The translations under genes were made by a program, and so were the position numbers. The notes beneath the pieces are model-generated. The model did no database searches. It was not told the origin of the DNA and saw only the letters and a program-made list of their open reading frames with translations. Below, in pieces: positions 19,969 through 29,057 of a DNA stretch of 64,000 nucleotides. The stretch comes from Dickeya fangzhongdai (lineage in GTDB: Bacteria; Pseudomonadota; Gammaproteobacteria; Enterobacterales; Enterobacteriaceae), in NCBI RefSeq assembly GCF_002812485.1, contig NZ_CP025003.1, forward strand, positions 3,348,001 through 3,412,000. The letters are read 5' to 3'. Position 1 is the stretch's first letter, and the number at the start of each line of letters is the position of its first letter.

Positions 19969-21189
19969 TTACTGCGCGTATTTGCGCATCACCAGCACGG
20001 CGTTGGTGCCGCCGAAACCGAAACCGTTGGACATCACGGTAGTCAGCTGACGTTCGGTCGGCTCGGTGACGACGTTCATGCCTTGCGCCTGCTCGTCCAG
20101 CGTTTCAACGTTGATGCTCGGCGCAATGAAACCGTGCTCCAACATCAGCAGCGTATAGATGGCTTCCTGCACGCCCGCGGCGCCCAGCGAGTGACCGGTC
20201 ATGGCTTTGGTGGAAGAGATCGGCGGAACGTTGTCGCCGAACACCTGACGGATCGCCCACAGTTCTTTCACATCGCCCACCGGCGTTGAGGTGCCGTGAG
20301 TATTGATGTAATCCACCGGGGTATCGACATCCTGCAGCGCCAGCTTCATGCAGCGCACCGCGCCTTCGCCTGACGGGGCTACCATGTCGGCGCCATCGGA
20401 CGTCGCGCCATAGCCAACCACTTCAGCGTAGATATGCGCGCCGCGCGCCAGCGCGTGCTCCAGCTCTTCCACGACCACCATACCGCCGCCGCCGGCGATA
20501 ACGAAACCGTCGCGATCCGCGTCATAAGTACGGGAAGCGCGTTCCGGCGTCTCGTTGTATTTGGTAGACAGCGCGCCCATAGCGTCGAATTCGCACGCCA
20601 GTTCCCAGCACAGCTCTTCGCCGCCGCCGGCGAACACGATGTCCTGTTTGCCCATCTGAATCTGCTCGACCGCGTTGCCGATGCAGTGCGCGGACGTAGC
20701 GCAAGCGGAACTGATGGAGTAGTTGACGCCGTGGATTTTAAACGGCGTCGCCAGACAGGCGGACACGCCGGAAGCCATCGCCTTGGTCACGACATAAGGG
20801 CCGACCGCTTTCAGGCCGCGTGGGCTACGCATAGCGTCAGCGCCAAACACCTGGAAACGCGGGGAACCGCCGCCGGAACCAACGATCAACCCTACGCGCG
20901 GATTGTTCTGGTAGGCTTCTTCGGACAGCCCGGAATCCTTGACGGCTTCTTCCATGCACAGGTAAGCGTAAATAGAGGCATCGCTCATGAAACGTACAAT
21001 TTTACGTTCAATCAGGCCCGCCGTATCCAGCTTGACGTTACCCCAGACGTGGCTACGCATGCCAGAATCTTTCAGCTCTTCGGAGAAAGTGATGCCAGAA
21101 CGGCCTTCACGCAGGGATGCCAGCACTTCCTCTTTGTTATTACCGATGCTGGACAGAATACCCAGACCAGTAATCACCGCACGTTTCAT
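19969..21189 (-). CDS. fabB: 3-oxoacyl-[ACP] synthase I FabB
   Basis: Condensing enzyme that elongates acyl-ACP with malonyl-ACP and is essential for unsaturated fatty acid synthesis. The catalytic triad is in place: Cys163 (SSACATSAH), His in [11 protein letters not shown] and His in [10 protein letters not shown]. Length 406 equals E. coli. The promoter (21231-21259) carries FabR-like and FadR-like sites, as in E. coli, so unsaturated fatty acid output should respond to both regulators. Confidence 0.98.
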   Translation of the reverse strand: MKRAVITGLGILSSIGNNKEEVLASLREGRSGITFSEELKDSGMRSHVWGNVKLDTAGLIERKIVRFMSDASIYAYLCMEEAVKDSGLSEEAYQNNPRVGLIVGSGGGSPRFQVFGADAMRSPRGLKAVGPYVVTKAMASGVSACLATPFKIHGVNYSISSACATSAHCIGNAVEQIQMGKQDIVFAGGGEELCWELACEFDAMGALSTKYNETPERASRTYDADRDGFVIAGGGGMVVVEELEHALARGAHIYAEVVGYGATSDGADMVAPSGEGAVRCMKLALQDVDTPVDYINTHGTSTPVGDVKELWAIRQVFGDNVPPISSTKAMTGHSLGAAGVQEAIYTLLMLEHGFIAPSINVETLDEQAQGMNVVTEPTERQLTTVMSNGFGFGGTNAVLVMRKYAQ

Positions 21190-21230
21190 TCAATACCTCT
21201 TCCGCTTGTAGAGTTTGGATTTAGCTCCGC

Positions 21231-21259
21231 ACTTTAGCGTACAGATGTAAGCTGAACAA
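21231..21259 (-). promoter_or_regulatory. fabB promoter
   Basis: Read on the minus strand: TTGTTC (21254-21259), a 17-bp spacer, then TAAAGT (21231-21236), 42 bp upstream of the start codon. The spacer is occupied by the FabR-like palindrome and the -35 by the FadR-like site. Confidence 0.6.
21236..21253 (-). promoter_or_regulatory. FabR-like operator at fabB
   Basis: AGCGTACAGATGTAAGCT is an 18-bp imperfect palindrome (AGC-TACA/TGTA-GCT). It resembles the FabR sites of fabA and fabB in E. coli and sits in the promoter spacer, which fits repression. Confidence 0.65.
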
Positions 21260-21271
21260 GTCCGATCAGAC
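21255..21271 (-). promoter_or_regulatory. FadR-like activator site at fabB
   Basis: Minus strand GTCTGATCGGACTTGTT matches the FadR consensus AACTGGTCNGACNNGTT at 11 of 14 defined positions. It overlaps the -35, which corresponds to the activator position known for fabB in E. coli. Confidence 0.65.
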
Positions 21272-21347
21272 TAACTTTTCTCAAATTTGCGACTTAATAA
21301 ACCGCTCGCTAAAATCTCGCCACCGCTTGAATAATGAGTTAGTTGCC

Positions 21348-23366
21348 GTGACAAGCCCTTCCATCCAGCATGCAGACCTGAACTGGAACGCTCAGGGTAC
21401 ACCTGTATCGCAACAGTTTGATGACGTTTATTTCTCCAACCAGGATGGCCTGGCGGAAACCCGCTACGTCTTTCTGCAGGGCAACGGTTTTCCGCAGCGT
21501 TTCTCCGACCATCCCGGCCCGGTCTGCACCGTGGCGGAAACCGGCTTCGGCACCGGACTGAATTTCCTGACGCTGTGGCAGGCGTTCGAACAGTTTCGCC
21601 AGCAACAACCGGACGCCGCGCTGCAGCGGCTGCACTTCATCAGTTTTGAGAAATTTCCGCTGCGCCAGTCGGATTTGGCCGCCGCGCACGCCAGTTGGCC
21701 GGAGCTGGCGCCTTTCGCCGACGAACTGCGCCGGCACTGGCCGCTGGCGCTGCCCGGTTGTCACCGGCTGATTCTGGCGCAGGGGCGCATCACGCTGGAC
21801 CTGTGGTTCGGCGACGTCAACGCCCTGCTGCCCAAACTGGACAACAGCCTGACCCGGCGTATCGACGCCTGGTTTCTCGACGGATTCGCCCCGGCCAAAA
21901 ATCCGGACATGTGGACCGATGCGTTATTTCACGCCATGGCGCGCTTGTGTCGCAACGGAGGGACGTTCGCGACCTTTACCGCGGCCGGTTTTGTGCGCCG
22001 GGGATTGCAACAGGCGGGATTTGACGTCAGCAAAATCAAGGGATTCGGTCAGAAACGGGAAATGCTGTGCGGCACGGTGTCGCACAGCAGTGAACAGCCG
22101 CACCCCACTCCCTGGTACGCGCGTCCTGCGGCCACACACCCGCAGGAGGTGGCGATTGTCGGCGGCGGCGTCGCGGCGGTACTGACGGCGCTCGCGCTGC
22201 TGCGACGCGGCGCGCGGGTGACGCTGTACTGCGCCGACGAACAGGTGGGACAACGCGCCTCCGGCAATCGTCAGGGCGCGCTCTATCCGCTGCTGAACGA
22301 CAAGCAGGATGCGTTATCGGGATTTTTCGCCACCGCGTTCGGCTTCGCCCGCCGCTGCTATGACACTCTCGCCGCGCAAGGGGTGACGTTTGAACACGAC
22401 TGGTGCGGCGTCAGCCAGCTGGCTTACGATGAAAAAAGCACGCGCAAAATCACCCGGATACTGGCCGGCAACTGGCCGGAGACGCTGGTACGCCCGGCGG
22501 ACGCGCGCACCCTGACCGAACAGGCCGGCGTACCGCTGCACACCCACGGCCTTACCTACCCGCAAGGCGGCTGGCTATGCCCGGCCGAGCTGACCGCATC
22601 GGCCTTTGCGCTGGCCTGCCGGCAGGGCCTGCAGGCGCATTTATCTACCGCCGTCGCCGCACTCGCCCACACCGACAGCGGCTGGCAGCTGACGCTGGCG
22701 GACGGCCGTCAGCGTCAACACGCCACGGTGGTGCTGGCCAACGGTCATCAGGTAAGCGACTGGGAGCAGACCCGCCGCCTGCCCGTCTACGCGGTGCGCG
22801 GTCAGGTCAGCCACGTCCCCGACACGCCGTCGCTGTCCACGCTGCGTCAGGTGCTGTGCTACGATGGCTACCTGACGCCGGTCAGCCCGCATCACCACAC
22901 GCATTGTATCGGCGCCAGCTATCATCGCGGCGATACGGATACGGATTACCGTGAAACCGATCAACAGCAGAACCGTCAGCGGTTGATTGATTGTCTGCCC
23001 GACAGTGACTGGCCCACCGAGGTGGACATTTCCGGGCAACAGGCGCGTTGCGGCGTGCGCTGCGCGATCCGCGATCATCTGCCGTTGCTGGGTCAGGTGC
23101 CGGATTACCCACAGACACTGGCGTGTTATCAGGATCTGCCAGAACGGCTGGCTGACGGCGACGAAGTAGCCGCCGCCCCGTCCTGGCCGAATCTCTATTT
23201 GATTGGCGCGTTGGGGTCACGCGGTTTATGCTCTGCGCCGCTGGCCGCTGAAATACTGGCATCGCAGTTGTTCGGCGAACCGCTGCCGCTGGACAGCGAT
23301 ACGCTGGCGGCGTTGCACCCCAATCGGTTTTGGGTGAGAAAACTGCTAAAAGGCAAAGCGGTATAG
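21348..23366 (+). CDS. mnmC: Bifunctional tRNA 5-methylaminomethyl-2-thiouridine synthase MnmC
   Basis: Last steps of mnm5s2U34 formation in tRNA. The C-terminal FAD domain removes the carboxymethyl group and the N-terminal domain methylates with SAM. The methyltransferase part (about 1-235) has [13 protein letters not shown] and [15 protein letters not shown]. The FAD part (about 250-665) opens with [21 protein letters not shown] and has [15 protein letters not shown] at 21348 is chosen because homologues begin near SIQxADLxWNxxGTP. A TTG at 21327 is the alternative and would add seven residues. The gene is divergent from fabB. Confidence 0.95.
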   Translation: MTSPSIQHADLNWNAQGTPVSQQFDDVYFSNQDGLAETRYVFLQGNGFPQRFSDHPGPVCTVAETGFGTGLNFLTLWQAFEQFRQQQPDAALQRLHFISFEKFPLRQSDLAAAHASWPELAPFADELRRHWPLALPGCHRLILAQGRITLDLWFGDVNALLPKLDNSLTRRIDAWFLDGFAPAKNPDMWTDALFHAMARLCRNGGTFATFTAAGFVRRGLQQAGFDVSKIKGFGQKREMLCGTVSHSSEQPHPTPWYARPAATHPQEVAIVGGGVAAVLTALALLRRGARVTLYCADEQVGQRASGNRQGALYPLLNDKQDALSGFFATAFGFARRCYDTLAAQGVTFEHDWCGVSQLAYDEKSTRKITRILAGNWPETLVRPADARTLTEQAGVPLHTHGLTYPQGGWLCPAELTASAFALACRQGLQAHLSTAVAALAHTDSGWQLTLADGRQRQHATVVLANGHQVSDWEQTRRLPVYAVRGQVSHVPDTPSLSTLRQVLCYDGYLTPVSPHHHTHCIGASYHRGDTDTDYRETDQQQNRQRLIDCLPDSDWPTEVDISGQQARCGVRCAIRDHLPLLGQVPDYPQTLACYQDLPERLADGDEVAAAPSWPNLYLIGALGSRGLCSAPLAAEILASQLFGEPLPLDSDTLAALHPNRFWVRKLLKGKAV

Positions 23367-23431
23367 TTGAATTCAGATAGCGCATTCAATACGGCAGCAA
23401 TTTTATACCAAACAGGATTCGGGAGCGGTTC

Positions 23432-24265
23432 ATGGGAAAACCTTCATCGCGGGAAGAAGTGCAGTTTCACCACCTGAAAGATCTGGGCGGGCTGGAAATG
23501 CTGCAGGCTCGCTACCATCACCAGCGTTTTTCCCGCCATTCGCACGAGAATTTCTGTATCGGCGTGATTGAGGAAGGCGCGCAGCGTTTCTATCGTACCG
23601 GCGATGAACACGTCGCCCCCACCGGCGATATCATTCTGGTCAATGCCGATGAAATTCATACCGGCCACGCCGAAGTCGCCAGCGGCTGGTCCTACCGCGC
23701 CATCTATCCTTCGCCGGACTTGTTATGCCACCTGTCGCGCGACCTGCGCGTGCCGCAAGGCGCCACGCCGTGGTTTCCCGATGCCGTCTTGCATGACCCC
23801 GGCTTGTCGGCGCAATTGCGGCTGGCCTTCACCCTGCTGCCGCAGGCAGGCAATAGCCTGTTGAAAGAAACCCTGCTGTTTTCATCATTGAGCTGGCTGA
23901 TGATGCGCTACAGCAAAACCCGCTCCGACGGACGGACCTTGCCATCGGCGAGCCTGTCCATTCTGCGGGCGAAAGCGTGGCTTGACGAATGCCCGGAGCA
24001 GGATATCAGCCTGCTGCAACTGGCGGAGGCAGCCGGCCTTAGCCCGTGGCATTTTCTCAGACAATTCAAGGCGCTGCTGGGCATGACGCCCCATGCTTAT
24101 CTGGTTCAGGCTCGCCTGCGTCAGGCGCGCTCGCTGCTGATAAAGGGCGTCAGCCTGTCTGACACCGCATCCCAGTGCGGCTTCTCCGATCAGAGCCACT
24201 TCAATCGTCATTTCAAACGCGCAATGGGCATCACGCCGGGTGAGTTTGTCCGTACTCTGAAGTAA
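23432..24265 (+). CDS. AraC family transcriptional regulator
   Basis: DNA-binding regulator of 277 residues. Residues about 20-110 form a cupin-like AraC ligand domain (HSHENFCIGVIEEGAQRF... with paired His). Residues 175-275 hold the two helix-turn-helix motifs: DISLLQLAEAAGLSPWHFLR and DTASQCGFSDQSHFNRHFKR. GGGAG precedes the ATG. It is followed in the same direction by azlC and azlD (86 bp), and AraC regulators next to AzlCD pairs are common, so it probably controls that exporter. The effector is unknown. The gene starts the accessory block inserted after mnmC. Confidence 0.9.
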   Translation: MGKPSSREEVQFHHLKDLGGLEMLQARYHHQRFSRHSHENFCIGVIEEGAQRFYRTGDEHVAPTGDIILVNADEIHTGHAEVASGWSYRAIYPSPDLLCHLSRDLRVPQGATPWFPDAVLHDPGLSAQLRLAFTLLPQAGNSLLKETLLFSSLSWLMMRYSKTRSDGRTLPSASLSILRAKAWLDECPEQDISLLQLAEAAGLSPWHFLRQFKALLGMTPHAYLVQARLRQARSLLIKGVSLSDTASQCGFSDQSHFNRHFKRAMGITPGEFVRTLK

Positions 24266-24351
24266 TCAGACATCAGGCAATTTCTTTCAATACCGCCGCC
24301 GCTCTTCTGTCTATTCTTCCGGCTTATTCGTTGAAGAAGAGAATCGTGGTT

Positions 24352-25080
24352 ATGTCATTTTCACCTTTCACCGCCTTATCACGACGATATCCGTCGGACT
24401 CGGCATCCAACCAATTCCTTAGCGGCGCAGTCGCTATGCTGCCGCTGTGCGTGGCGGTTATTCCCTGGGGCATTCTGGCGGGTTCAATGGCGGTACAGGC
24501 CGGGCTGACATTCTGGCAAGCGGTGGGGATGTCGGCGGTTATCTTCGCCGGCGCGGCGCAGTTGGTGACGCTGAGCCTGTTGATGTCGGGGAGCAGCGTC
24601 ATGACTATCTTGCTGACCGTCATGGTGATTACCGCCCAGCACCTGATTTATGGTCTAACGCTGCGCCCTACCATCGCGCCGCTGAAAGCCCGTTATCGCC
24701 TGTTGCTCGGTTTTCTGTTGACCGACGAGTTATTCGCGCTGGCGATAGCCGCAAAGACACGGCTGACCACCGCCTATCTACTCGGCGCCGGGCTGACGTT
24801 TTATCTGTGCTGGGTGGTATGCAGTCTGGCGGGCGTGATGATGGCGAATGCGATTCCCCATCTCGATCGCTACCATCTGGATTTTTCCATCGTCGCCACC
24901 TTTATCACGCTGGTGGTACCGATGGTCAAACGCCTGCCGGTGCTGGCGGGGACGCTGTTTTCACTGTTGATGTCGATGCTGCTGGCTTACTGGCGCATCG
25001 AAGGGGCGATCATGATAGCGGGCCTCGGCGGCATGGCCGTTTCGGTTCTGATGGCGCGGCTTAACGGAGAAACATCATGA
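24352..25080 (+). CDS. azlC: AzlC family branched-chain amino acid exporter large subunit
   Basis: Integral membrane protein (242 aa, about seven hydrophobic stretches) of the AzlC/LIV-E family, which exports branched-chain amino acids or analogues together with a small AzlD subunit. Family blocks are AVIPWGILAGSMAVQAGLTF and FAGAAQLVTLSLLMSGSSV. The ATG at 24352 is chosen since AAGAAGAGA lies nine bases upstream; an in-frame TTG at 24331 is less likely. It overlaps azlD by ATGA. Confidence 0.92.
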   Translation: MSFSPFTALSRRYPSDSASNQFLSGAVAMLPLCVAVIPWGILAGSMAVQAGLTFWQAVGMSAVIFAGAAQLVTLSLLMSGSSVMTILLTVMVITAQHLIYGLTLRPTIAPLKARYRLLLGFLLTDELFALAIAAKTRLTTAYLLGAGLTFYLCWVVCSLAGVMMANAIPHLDRYHLDFSIVATFITLVVPMVKRLPVLAGTLFSLLMSMLLAYWRIEGAIMIAGLGGMAVSVLMARLNGETS

Positions 25081-25391
25081 GTTGGGGATTATTACTGTTA
25101 CTGGCGCTGGTCGTATTTGCTTACCGCTACGTGTTTCTGGAACCCGGCGTTCCCGTCAGGCTACCCGCGCTGTTCCGGCAAGCGCTCAACTACTCTGCGC
25201 CTTGTTTGCTGACGGCCATTTGCGGGCCGGTGATCCTGCTGCATCAGGAAGCGCTGCGTCCCTTTCCGGACAACCCGTACTTATGGGGCGCGGTGGGCAG
25301 CGTGGCGATCGCCTTGCTGGTTCGCCACACCATGCTGGCGGTGATGGCGAGTCTGGGCGTGTTTTATGCGCTCTGTTTCTGGCTGCAATAG
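25077..25391 (+). CDS. azlD: AzlD domain-containing small exporter subunit
   Basis: Small membrane protein (104 aa, about four hydrophobic segments) that partners AzlC. FAYRYVFLEPGVPVRLPALFRQALNYSAPCLLTAI matches the AzlD pattern of a Pro-rich loop before the second segment. The start lies within the azlC stop (ATGA), so production is coupled. Confidence 0.9.
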   Translation: MSWGLLLLLALVVFAYRYVFLEPGVPVRLPALFRQALNYSAPCLLTAICGPVILLHQEALRPFPDNPYLWGAVGSVAIALLVRHTMLAVMASLGVFYALCFWLQ

Positions 25392-25478
25392 CCCACGTTG
25401 AAAATAGGGAACAGGGATGGCCGTGTGAGCGCCATCCCTTTATCCGACAAACAATTACAACACTTATCCGAAAAACAA

Positions 25479-25904
25479 TTACAACACGGTCAATGTCACA
25501 TCGATATTGCCGCGCGTAGCGTTGGAATAGGGGCAAACCTGATGCGCTTTTTCCACCAACGCCTGAGCCTGCGCCTTGTCCATGCCGGGAATGGTAATGC
25601 GCAGTTCAACTTCGATACCAAAACCGCCGCCGGATGGACCAATGCCGACAAGACCTTCAATCACCGTGGCGGAGGGAACCAACACTTTCTCCTTGGAAGC
25701 CACCAGTTTCAGCGCGCCGGTAAAACAGGCCGCGTAACCGGCGGCAAACAGTTGCTCGGGGTTGGTGCCGGAACCGCCAAGGCCGCCCAGCTCGCGCGGA
25801 GTGGTCAGTTTCAGATCGAGGTGATTATCATCGGAAACCGCATGTCCATCCCGTCCGCCGGTCACCGAAGCCTGGGCGCGATAAAGTACTTTCTCAACAG
25901 CCAT
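25479..25904 (-). CDS. ohr: Organic hydroperoxide resistance protein (Ohr/OsmC family)
   Basis: Thiol peroxidase that reduces organic and fatty-acid hydroperoxides using lipoyl or dithiol donors. The catalytic pair is Cys60 ([10 protein letters not shown]) and Cys124 ([12 protein letters not shown]), and Arg18 and Glu50 occupy the positions known to polarise the peroxidatic Cys in Ohr. Length 141 is typical. GGGAG precedes the ATG. It is the last gene of a four-gene minus-strand run (aldehyde dehydrogenase, DJ-1/PfpI, GST, Ohr). No MarR-type ohrR is adjacent, so control probably comes from the operon promoter. Confidence 0.93.
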   Translation of the reverse strand: MAVEKVLYRAQASVTGGRDGHAVSDDNHLDLKLTTPRELGGLGGSGTNPEQLFAAGYAACFTGALKLVASKEKVLVPSATVIEGLVGIGPSGGGFGIEVELRITIPGMDKAQAQALVEKAHQVCPYSNATRGNIDVTLTVL

Positions 25905-25957
25905 AGTTGTAACTCCCTTTTAAGACAAGATAACCGTTCTAAAATCAGTAAAAGCCG

Positions 25958-26587
25958 TCAGGCCTGAGTTGATTCCAGACGCTGCGCCTGCTGCCAGCTC
26001 GGGATATCCGCAATGCGTTGCGAATAACGGAGAATATGGGGGTACTGTTGCCCCAGATTAAAGCGCTCCGTGACCAGCTTCACCACGAACCCCAACATAA
26101 AGTCCGCCCCGGTCAGGCGCTGCCCAACAATAAACTCGCGTGAAGCCAGGTAGTCGTTCAAATAGGAAAATACTTTTTTGAACTCCACCTCGGCATAATC
26201 ATCCAGAAACTTCAGCGTCTGACCGGTATTTTTCTCAAACTGATTAAAGACTTTCAGTAATACCGGCAGCATGGCCGAGCTTTCCGCAAAATGAATCCAT
26301 TGCAGATAGTCGGCATAACCCGCATCCTGCTCATCGGGCGCCAGCTGCGGCGCGTATTTACTGATAATGTACTCAACGATGGCGCCGGACTCGGCAATCA
26401 CCTTGCCGTCAATCTCCACCACCGGCGATTTACCCAGCGGATGGATAGCCTTGAGCGCTTCCGGCGCCAGTTGCGTCTGCGGATTGCGCTGGTAGCGGAT
26501 CAGCTCATAGGGAAGCTGCGCCTCTTCAAGCAACCAGAGAATACGCATGGAACGCGAAGCATTCAGATGATGCAATCTTATGGTCAT
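25958..26587 (-). CDS. Glutathione S-transferase family protein
   Basis: GST of 209 residues, probably conjugating or reducing electrophiles with glutathione. The N-terminal thioredoxin-like domain starts RLHHLNASRSMRILWLLEEA, with Ser/Arg at the glutathione-activating site as in GstB-like bacterial GSTs. LGKSPVVEIDGKVIAESGAI carries the cis-Pro and Glu-Ser motif. The helical domain covers about 90-205. It lies 25 bp after the DJ-1/PfpI gene and 53 bp before ohr, so all are likely co-transcribed. Confidence 0.88.
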   Translation of the reverse strand: MTIRLHHLNASRSMRILWLLEEAQLPYELIRYQRNPQTQLAPEALKAIHPLGKSPVVEIDGKVIAESGAIVEYIISKYAPQLAPDEQDAGYADYLQWIHFAESSAMLPVLLKVFNQFEKNTGQTLKFLDDYAEVEFKKVFSYLNDYLASREFIVGQRLTGADFMLGFVVKLVTERFNLGQQYPHILRYSQRIADIPSWQQAQRLESTQA

Positions 26588-26612
26588 TCTGCCTGTTTCC
26601 TTTGTCAGCCGA

Positions 26613-27290
26613 TTAGGCCAGTTGTTTTAACAACGCCTTGGCGACCGCTTCCGAACTGGCCGGATTCTGGCCGGTGATAAGCTTACCGTCCTCGACGAGG
26701 TAAGGGTGCCAGTCAGGGCCTTTGGAATACAACCCGCCCAGTTTCTGAAACTCGTCTTCAATCAAAAACGGCACCACATCCGTCAATTCCACTGCCGCTT
26801 CTTCCGTGTTGGTAAACCCGGTGACCCGGCGACCTTTGATCAGCGGCTCGCCATTGGCGGCCTTGACATGGCGCAAGACGCCGGGAGCATGGCACACGAA
26901 ACCGATGGGTTTTCCGGCCCGTTCAAATGCTTCGATCAGCGCAATGGAAACCGGTGATTCCGCCAAATCCCACAGCGGACCATGACCGCCCGGATAAAAC
27001 ACCGTGTCGAAATCTTCCATACGCACGCTGTCCAGTTTCACCGTGGAAGCCAGCGCTTGCTGTGCTGCCGGGTCGGCCTTGAAGCGATGGGTCAGTTCGG
27101 TCTGAAATTCCGGCAAATCGCTTTTCGGGTCCAGCGGCGGCTGTCCGCCTGCCGGCGACGCCAGCACCACATCAGCGCCGGCATCTTTGAAGGTGTAATA
27201 AGGGGCGGCGAATTCCTCAAGCCAGAACCCGGTTTTCTTGCCTGTGTTTCCCAGCGCGTCGTGGGACGTCAATACCATCAGTACCTTCAT
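26613..27290 (-). CDS. DJ-1/PfpI family protein (type 1 glutamine amidotransferase-like)
   Basis: Class I glutamine-amidotransferase-like protein of 225 residues, close to Hsp31/HchA-like members that act as glyoxalase III or protein deglycase-type enzymes; exact activity is not shown. The nucleophile elbow is Cys133-His134 in GFVCHAPGVL, and Glu25/Glu26 in GFWLEEF fit the third catalytic position. AAGGAG lies seven bases before the ATG at 27288-27290, which decides this start over the ATG two codons upstream. In the operon it sits 41 bp after the aldehyde dehydrogenase gene. Confidence 0.88.
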   Translation of the reverse strand: MKVLMVLTSHDALGNTGKKTGFWLEEFAAPYYTFKDAGADVVLASPAGGQPPLDPKSDLPEFQTELTHRFKADPAAQQALASTVKLDSVRMEDFDTVFYPGGHGPLWDLAESPVSIALIEAFERAGKPIGFVCHAPGVLRHVKAANGEPLIKGRRVTGFTNTEEAAVELTDVVPFLIEDEFQKLGGLYSKGPDWHPYLVEDGKLITGQNPASSEAVAKALLKQLA

Positions 27291-27331
27291 CGTCATTCTC
27301 CTTAACTCACTAATTCAGTAGGTCGTTCGCA

Positions 27332-28750
27332 TCAGCCTTTCAAAAACGCTTCAAGCTGAGACACTTTGTCGCTATAGGGCGCCCGCAAACGCAGGTTGGA
27401 TGCGCCCTCTTCATCCTGAACCACAACCGCTTTGGCGTGGCTAAAACGGCGGAAACCATGAATGCCGTGGTAAGCGCCCATGCCGGAAGCCCCCACCCCG
27501 CCAAAAGGCAGTGCGTCGTTACTGGCATGCGTCATCACATCATTGATGACCAGCGCCCCTGACGTGGTCCGTTCAGCAAACGCGGTTTGCCGCGCCGACT
27601 GCTGACCAAAGTAATACGCAGCCAGCGGGCGCGGATGCGCGTTGATGTACGCAATCGCCTCTTCCTGCGAATGACAGGTGCGTACCGGCAACAATGGCCC
27701 GAAGATCTCCTCCTGCATAATCTGCATCTCATCGGTGACATTCAGCACCAGATGCGGCGCGATCTTGCGGGAAACCGCATCAAAATCCGGCTCGCCCTGA
27801 GGCGCCAGGCTCACCAGCGTCGCGCCCTGTTTTTCAGCATCCTTTAACAGACCAACCAGACGCTCATAGTGTCGCGGCGTAATGATCGACGTATAGTCAG
27901 GGTTGTTCTGAAGCGTCGGGAATGCCTGAGCCATAAACGCCTTGCCGGCCTGAACAAAGGCATCAACCTGATCGCCCGGCAACATGACGTAGTCAGGGGA
28001 GAGGCAGATCTGACCGGCATTAAAGGTCTTCACGGTCAGGGTACGCTGCGCCGCCAGGCCGACATCCGCATCACGGTCGATGACCACCGGCGATTTCCCC
28101 CCCAGTTCCAGTGTAACGGGCACCAGATTATCGGCTGCGGCACGCATCACATGGCGACCAACGGCAGAACTGCCGGTAAAGACCAAATGATCAAAAGGCA
28201 GGCTGCTGAACGCAGCGCCAATCGCCGCGTCGCCCAACACCACTTCCAGCTCCAGCGGGTCAAAGTAACGCGCGATCAGTTCCGCCAGCAGTTCCGAGGT
28301 GGCGGGCGTCAGCTCCGAAGGCTTCAGCATCGCGGTATTGCCTGCGGCAAATACGCCGGCCAGCGGCCCAAATGCCAGATTGATGGGGAAATTCCACGGA
28401 CTGATCACCCCGACCACGCCCAGCGGCTGATGCTGTATCCAGGCCTGCATGCCCGGCACGGGGCTGTCGACGAATTCCGGTTTCATCCATTGCGCTACGT
28501 ACTCCGCGGAATGCTCAAGCGTTTTCACCGTCGTCGCCATATCCGCCACCAGCGACTGATACACGCTGCGATGACCAAAATCCGCATCCATCGCTTTACT
28601 GAGCGACGAATAATTTTCCCGGATAAGCCGGGCGCTGCGTAGCAGCCTGTCGCGGCGCAGCGCGGCGTCGGCCGGGCCAGTGGCGATGTGGGCATTCTTC
28701 ATGGTCTGCAATATCGCTTTTAAATCGTTGGTCGTTTGCGCTAAAGGCAT
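27332..28750 (-). CDS. Coniferyl-aldehyde-dehydrogenase-type aldehyde dehydrogenase
   Basis: NAD(P)-dependent aldehyde dehydrogenase (472 aa). Active-site residues are visible: Asn120 in SPWNFPINL, Glu215 in LELGGKSP and the nucleophile Cys249 in NAGQICLSPDYV. This last motif and the short N-terminus are those of the coniferyl aldehyde dehydrogenase (CalB-like) group, which oxidises lignin-derived aromatic aldehydes; the substrate here is inferred. AAGGA precedes the ATG. It is the first gene of the detoxification operon and is divergent from a LysR regulator with 307 bp between. Confidence 0.9.
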   Translation of the reverse strand: MPLAQTTNDLKAILQTMKNAHIATGPADAALRRDRLLRSARLIRENYSSLSKAMDADFGHRSVYQSLVADMATTVKTLEHSAEYVAQWMKPEFVDSPVPGMQAWIQHQPLGVVGVISPWNFPINLAFGPLAGVFAAGNTAMLKPSELTPATSELLAELIARYFDPLELEVVLGDAAIGAAFSSLPFDHLVFTGSSAVGRHVMRAAADNLVPVTLELGGKSPVVIDRDADVGLAAQRTLTVKTFNAGQICLSPDYVMLPGDQVDAFVQAGKAFMAQAFPTLQNNPDYTSIITPRHYERLVGLLKDAEKQGATLVSLAPQGEPDFDAVSRKIAPHLVLNVTDEMQIMQEEIFGPLLPVRTCHSQEEAIAYINAHPRPLAAYYFGQQSARQTAFAERTTSGALVINDVMTHASNDALPFGGVGASGMGAYHGIHGFRRFSHAKAVVVQDEEGASNLRLRAPYSDKVSQLEAFLKG

Positions 28751-29057
28751 GATGGTGAATCCTTAACAATCGTGTGGTGTCTTTCTTCCCGACAGGCGGG
28801 AAAACAAAAAGCGCGTATCCATTCGGCTCACCGTTATTTGGATCGCAGCAGGCGGACGAATCCGCTCAAACCGTAACGCTGGAGTGCGATCCCTTCGCTT
28901 GCCGTCCGGCTTTGATATAAATTTTCCTTTACTTCCTGCAAACCGCCTTCCGAATAAAAGGCAGTTATGTTTTGATAGAGCGCACTTTAGCGACGTTAAT
29001 CAGTTGTGACCAACTAGCATATTTAGGTGTGGATATAAAAAATTTTATGGGTGATAC
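28751..29057. promoter_or_regulatory. Divergent promoter region of the aldehyde dehydrogenase operon and lysR
   Basis: 307 bp without a gene. AGTTG-TGAC-CAACT (29002-29015) is a perfect 5-bp inverted repeat 43-56 bp before the LysR start codon, a plausible LysR-type site. The flanking bases are AT-rich. Confidence 0.45.
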
